The position numbers and the translations under genes were made by a program. From the NCBI GenBank assembly GCA_009781565.1, contig WQXV01000053.1, positions 1 to 7,344 of the forward strand: DNA of 7,344 nt, in the 5' to 3' direction. The notes beneath the pieces were generated by a model. It worked only from the letters and a program-made list of their open reading frames with translations, did not search any database and was not told the origin of the DNA. This DNA comes from Actinomycetes bacterium (GTDB lineage Bacteria > Actinomycetota > Coriobacteriia > WRKU01). Below, piece after piece: positions 5,506 to 7,344 of the stretch (the first letter of the stretch is position 1; each line of letters starts with the position of its first letter).

Positions 5506-6012
5506 TTATTCAAGCTTACCTGGGGGTGGGGACAAAAGAGTCTCGTAAAGTAACGTGATGGCAACATCAGTGGTCTGTTCGCGGATCTCGTTGCGTGACC
5601 CTTCGAATATGAACTCCCTTGCGACGACCTGGTCATCGACAGTGACCGCGATCCATACCGTACCGACCTTTTTGCCGGTTTGGGATCGGGGCCCTGCCTC
5701 TCCGGTGACGGCCAGCGCCGCGCGGGTATGACAAAGCTTGGCGACTCCGCGTGCCATCTGCTCGGCACAGAGCTGAGATACGGCACTATGATCGTTGAGC
5801 ACTTCATCGCTCACTTCGAGCAGAGTGCCCTTGAGAGCGTTGCTGTAGGCGATCACGCCACCGACAAAGCAATCAGAGATGCCTGAGACGCTGGCAAGAG
5901 ACGCGCCGATCGATCCTGCGGTCAACGATTCTGCCACCGCGATCTGTATGTCGTTGGCTATGCAAAGCTCTCGCAGTTTCTCTATCGTATGGGTCAGCTG
6001 CTGTCGGTCCAT
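5506..6012 (-). CDS. cinA: CinA C-terminal-domain protein, nicotinamide-nucleotide amidase (PncC-like)
   Basis: The PncC family hydrolyses nicotinamide mononucleotide to nicotinate mononucleotide and ammonia, recycling NAD breakdown products in the cytoplasm. The 168-residue product is only the amidase domain. It has AESLTAG (27-33) with the presumed catalytic serine S29, then FVGGVIAYSNALK (49-61), HSAVS (75-79) and AVTGEAGP (101-108), followed by VGTVWIAV. The usual VTGIAGP has Glu for Ile here. The N-terminal molybdopterin-binding-like domain of full-length CinA is absent, as in many bacteria with stand-alone PncC (alternative symbol pncC). The frame stays open upstream to 6219 but that part only shadows pgsA. 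The ATG at 6012 gives the normal N-terminus and overlaps the pgsA end by 19 bases, with GAGGTGAT inside pgsA as ribosome site. Its position before recA is widespread. Confident in family. Confidence 0.93.
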   Translation of the reverse strand: MDRQQLTHTIEKLRELCIANDIQIAVAESLTAGSIGASLASVSGISDCFVGGVIAYSNALKGTLLEVSDEVLNDHSAVSQLCAEQMARGVAKLCHTRAALAVTGEAGPRSQTGKKVGTVWIAVTVDDQVVAREFIFEGSRNEIREQTTDVAITLLYETLLSPPPGKLE

Positions 6013-6641
6013 GGACCTACGATCACCTCGGATGCGTTGCGGAAATAATCGATCATCGACATGATGGTCATGACCAGTGCGGCACCCATGAACGACCAGG
6101 CGACCGCCACGTACCACTGCTGCGCGGCTGCATCGATGCCCTCGAACCAGGCCGAACCCATGATGATGAACAAAATGATGGCGATGACCTGCAGTAATGT
6201 CTTGATCTTGCCGTACCACGAGGCAGCGATCACAATGCCTTCGACTGAAGCTATCATCCGCAGGCCGCTGATCACGAATTCACGCGCGATGATGATGAGC
6301 GCGACCCAGGCTGGCAGAATGTCGACCTCGATAAGCGCGAGCAGTGCGGCGGTGACCAGCAGCTTATCGGCCAAGGGATCGACGAATTTTCCAAAGGTCG
6401 ATATCTCGCCCCTTGTGCGCGCTATGTATCCATCGACCCCATCGGTGGCCGCCAATACGGTGAAAACGAGCGCGGCCGCCCAGGGTCGGATCTGATAGAG
6501 GAGCGTTCGTGAGGGGAAGTAGCGCGGCCAATCGACCAGGAGGACGACCAGGAATACCGGAATACAGATGATGCGCACCATGGTCAGGGTATTGGCATAC
6601 CCGAACCGTTGTAAAACCCCCTTTTTCCTGCCCTCACTCAA
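5994..6641 (-). CDS. pgsA: CDP-diacylglycerol-glycerol-3-phosphate 3-phosphatidyltransferase
   Basis: PgsA makes phosphatidylglycerol phosphate from CDP-diacylglycerol and glycerol-3-phosphate in the inner membrane, the committed step to phosphatidylglycerol and cardiolipin. The 215-residue product has the complete CDP-alcohol phosphatidyltransferase signature D-x2-DG-x2-AR-x8-G-x3-D-x3-D: D67, D70, G71, A74, R75, G84, D88 and D92, in TDGVDGYIAR...FGKFVDPLADK. Several hydrophobic segments are evident (about 22-37, 53-66, 94-120, 144-161 and 176-195). Because the PNxLT-like N-terminus (ANTLTMVRI) sits at residue 16, the TTG start at 6641 is favoured. It lies about 11 bases after GGAGGG and overlaps the end of rimO by 8 bases. 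The downstream cinA start lies inside this gene. Other CDP-alcohol transferases are possible in principle, but the rimO-pgsA-cinA-recA context points to PgsA. Confidence 0.93.
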   Translation of the reverse strand: MSEGRKKGVLQRFGYANTLTMVRIICIPVFLVVLLVDWPRYFPSRTLLYQIRPWAAALVFTVLAATDGVDGYIARTRGEISTFGKFVDPLADKLLVTAALLALIEVDILPAWVALIIIAREFVISGLRMIASVEGIVIAASWYGKIKTLLQVIAIILFIIMGSAWFEGIDAAAQQWYVAVAWSFMGAALVMTIMSMIDYFRNASEVIVGPWTDSS

Positions 6642-7344
6642 GCGAGATCATACCCTCCAGATCATAGAGATATGCATCATCGATCTTCGTGGTTACTATC
6701 ATACCCGATTCAAGCTCGACGCCTGGCTGAACGCCTACCAAGACGACCCCATCGATATCGGGTGCCTGACCAGGGAACCTCCCCTGCCACTGATCGGTGT
6801 CGAGGTGGTCCTCAAGCAAGACTTCGAGTGTTGTGTCGATCCAGCGTGCAGTCTGCTCGAACCCTATCGCATCAGCGATCGCACGGAGTTCGTTGGCACG
6901 GGACAAGCGCACCTCATCACTGAGTTGGCCGTCGCTCTTTGCTGCAACCGTACCTTCTTCAGGCGAATAAGCGAACACTCCCACATAATCGAAACGTGCC
7001 TTCCCTATAAAATCGACCAGCTCTTCGAACTCCTCGTCAGTCTCACCTGGATAGCCCGCGATGAGCGTGGTACGGACGACCGCATCAGGAAAGCGGCTTC
7101 GTATCCTATCGAGCAGACCCAGAAAATGCTCACCGTCTCCCGCACGCTGCATGGCTCGCAGTATACGTGCGCTTGCGTGCTGCATTGGGATCTCGAAGTA
7201 GTGGCACATCTGATGGTTGCGCGCAAAGCACTCCAGGAGTTCTTCGTCGATCCCCTCAGGTTGCATATACATGACCCTCAGCCAGAAGGGATCGGGTAGC
7301 GCGCAGAGCGTGTCGATCAGTTTGACCAGTGACGCGTCCTCGGC
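6634..7344 (-). CDS. rimO: RimO, ribosomal protein S12 methylthiotransferase, C-terminal part (runs off the right edge)
   Basis: RimO is a radical-SAM enzyme that adds a methylthio group to a conserved aspartate of ribosomal protein S12. The last 236 residues are present. The frame is open through 7344, so the methionine at 7272 is internal. The visible part holds the second half of the radical-SAM barrel, with WLRVMYMQPEGI, HYFEIPMQHAS, RTTLIAGYPGETDEEFEEL and VGVFAYSPEEGTVAA. The closing TRAM domain includes GRFPGQAPDIDGVVLV and ends YDLEGMISLE. The GYPGETDEEF and QAPDIDG motifs distinguish RimO from MiaB. The iron-sulphur cysteines lie outside the window. The stop overlaps the pgsA start by 8 bases, implying coupled translation. 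Confidence 0.95.
   Translation of the reverse strand, partial: AEDASLVKLIDTLCALPDPFWLRVMYMQPEGIDEELLECFARNHQMCHYFEIPMQHASARILRAMQRAGDGEHFLGLLDRIRSRFPDAVVRTTLIAGYPGETDEEFEELVDFIGKARFDYVGVFAYSPEEGTVAAKSDGQLSDEVRLSRANELRAIADAIGFEQTARWIDTTLEVLLEDHLDTDQWQGRFPGQAPDIDGVVLVGVQPGVELESGMIVTTKIDDAYLYDLEGMISLE

Noticed and set aside
6013..6219. 69-residue N-terminal extension of CinA
   Set aside because: The extension is rich in His, Arg and Gly as expected of an out-of-frame reading of pgsA. The amidase domain starts normally at the ATG at 6012.
6610..6630. A5-G5-T4 run near the pgsA start as a phase-variation tract
   Set aside because: The homopolymers are only 4-5 bases long, too short to suggest slippage, and the frame is intact.
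6568..7299. Plus-strand open frame (243 codons) opposite rimO/pgsA
   Set aside because: It is antisense to two firmly identified genes, with no motif or start signal of its own.
1..7344. CRISPR, tRNA, rRNA, transposon or prophage
   Set aside because: I saw no repeat array, cloverleaf-like sequence, transposase motif or terminal inverted repeats. The gene content is ordinary core chromosome.

Overview
This is a 7.3-kb, gene-dense stretch of bacterial chromosome in which every supportable gene lies on the minus strand, so it reads from right to left. In transcription order it holds rimO (3' part), pgsA, cinA/pncC (amidase domain only), recA, recX, rny (RNase Y), an uncharacterised GHKL-fold ATPase, spoVS, and miaB (5' part). 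Both end genes run out of the window. I see no tRNA, rRNA, transposon, CRISPR array or phage gene.

The order pgsA-cinA-recA followed by recX, rny, spoVS and miaB mixes an actinobacterial arrangement (rimO-pgsA-cinA-recA-recX) with genes typical of Firmicutes-like cells (rny, spoVS). Together with a moderate GC content, frequent GTG/TTG starts and an SOS box of the CGAAC-N4-GTTCG (Gram-positive/actinobacterial) type, this suggests a member of the Coriobacteriia or a related lineage. That placement is inference from gene content, not a database match.

Right block (5506-7344): rimO, pgsA and cinA overlap one another by 8 and 19 bases and look like one translationally coupled unit. It covers ribosomal protein S12 modification, phosphatidylglycerol-phosphate synthesis and pyridine-nucleotide salvage. 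A 142-bp gap follows. It carries a cluster of TTTTGACA-type inverted motifs and a recA promoter whose -35/-10 spacer is filled by a near-perfect LexA box.

Middle block (3567-5363): recA and recX are separated by only 27 bp. That gap contains a 7-bp stem-loop reaching into the recX start codon, a plausible way to keep RecX below RecA.

Left block (1-3340): after a 226-bp non-coding gap rich in small palindromes comes rny, followed 14 bp later by the GHKL ATPase. After an 88-bp gap with a perfect TATAAT box come spoVS and, 3 bp on, miaB. The block couples mRNA decay (RNase Y), tRNA modification (MiaB) and two proteins of unclear role here (SpoVS and the ATPase).

The part of the window least explained by known biology is the stand-alone GHKL ATPase. 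Next come the non-coding motifs upstream of recA and rny.
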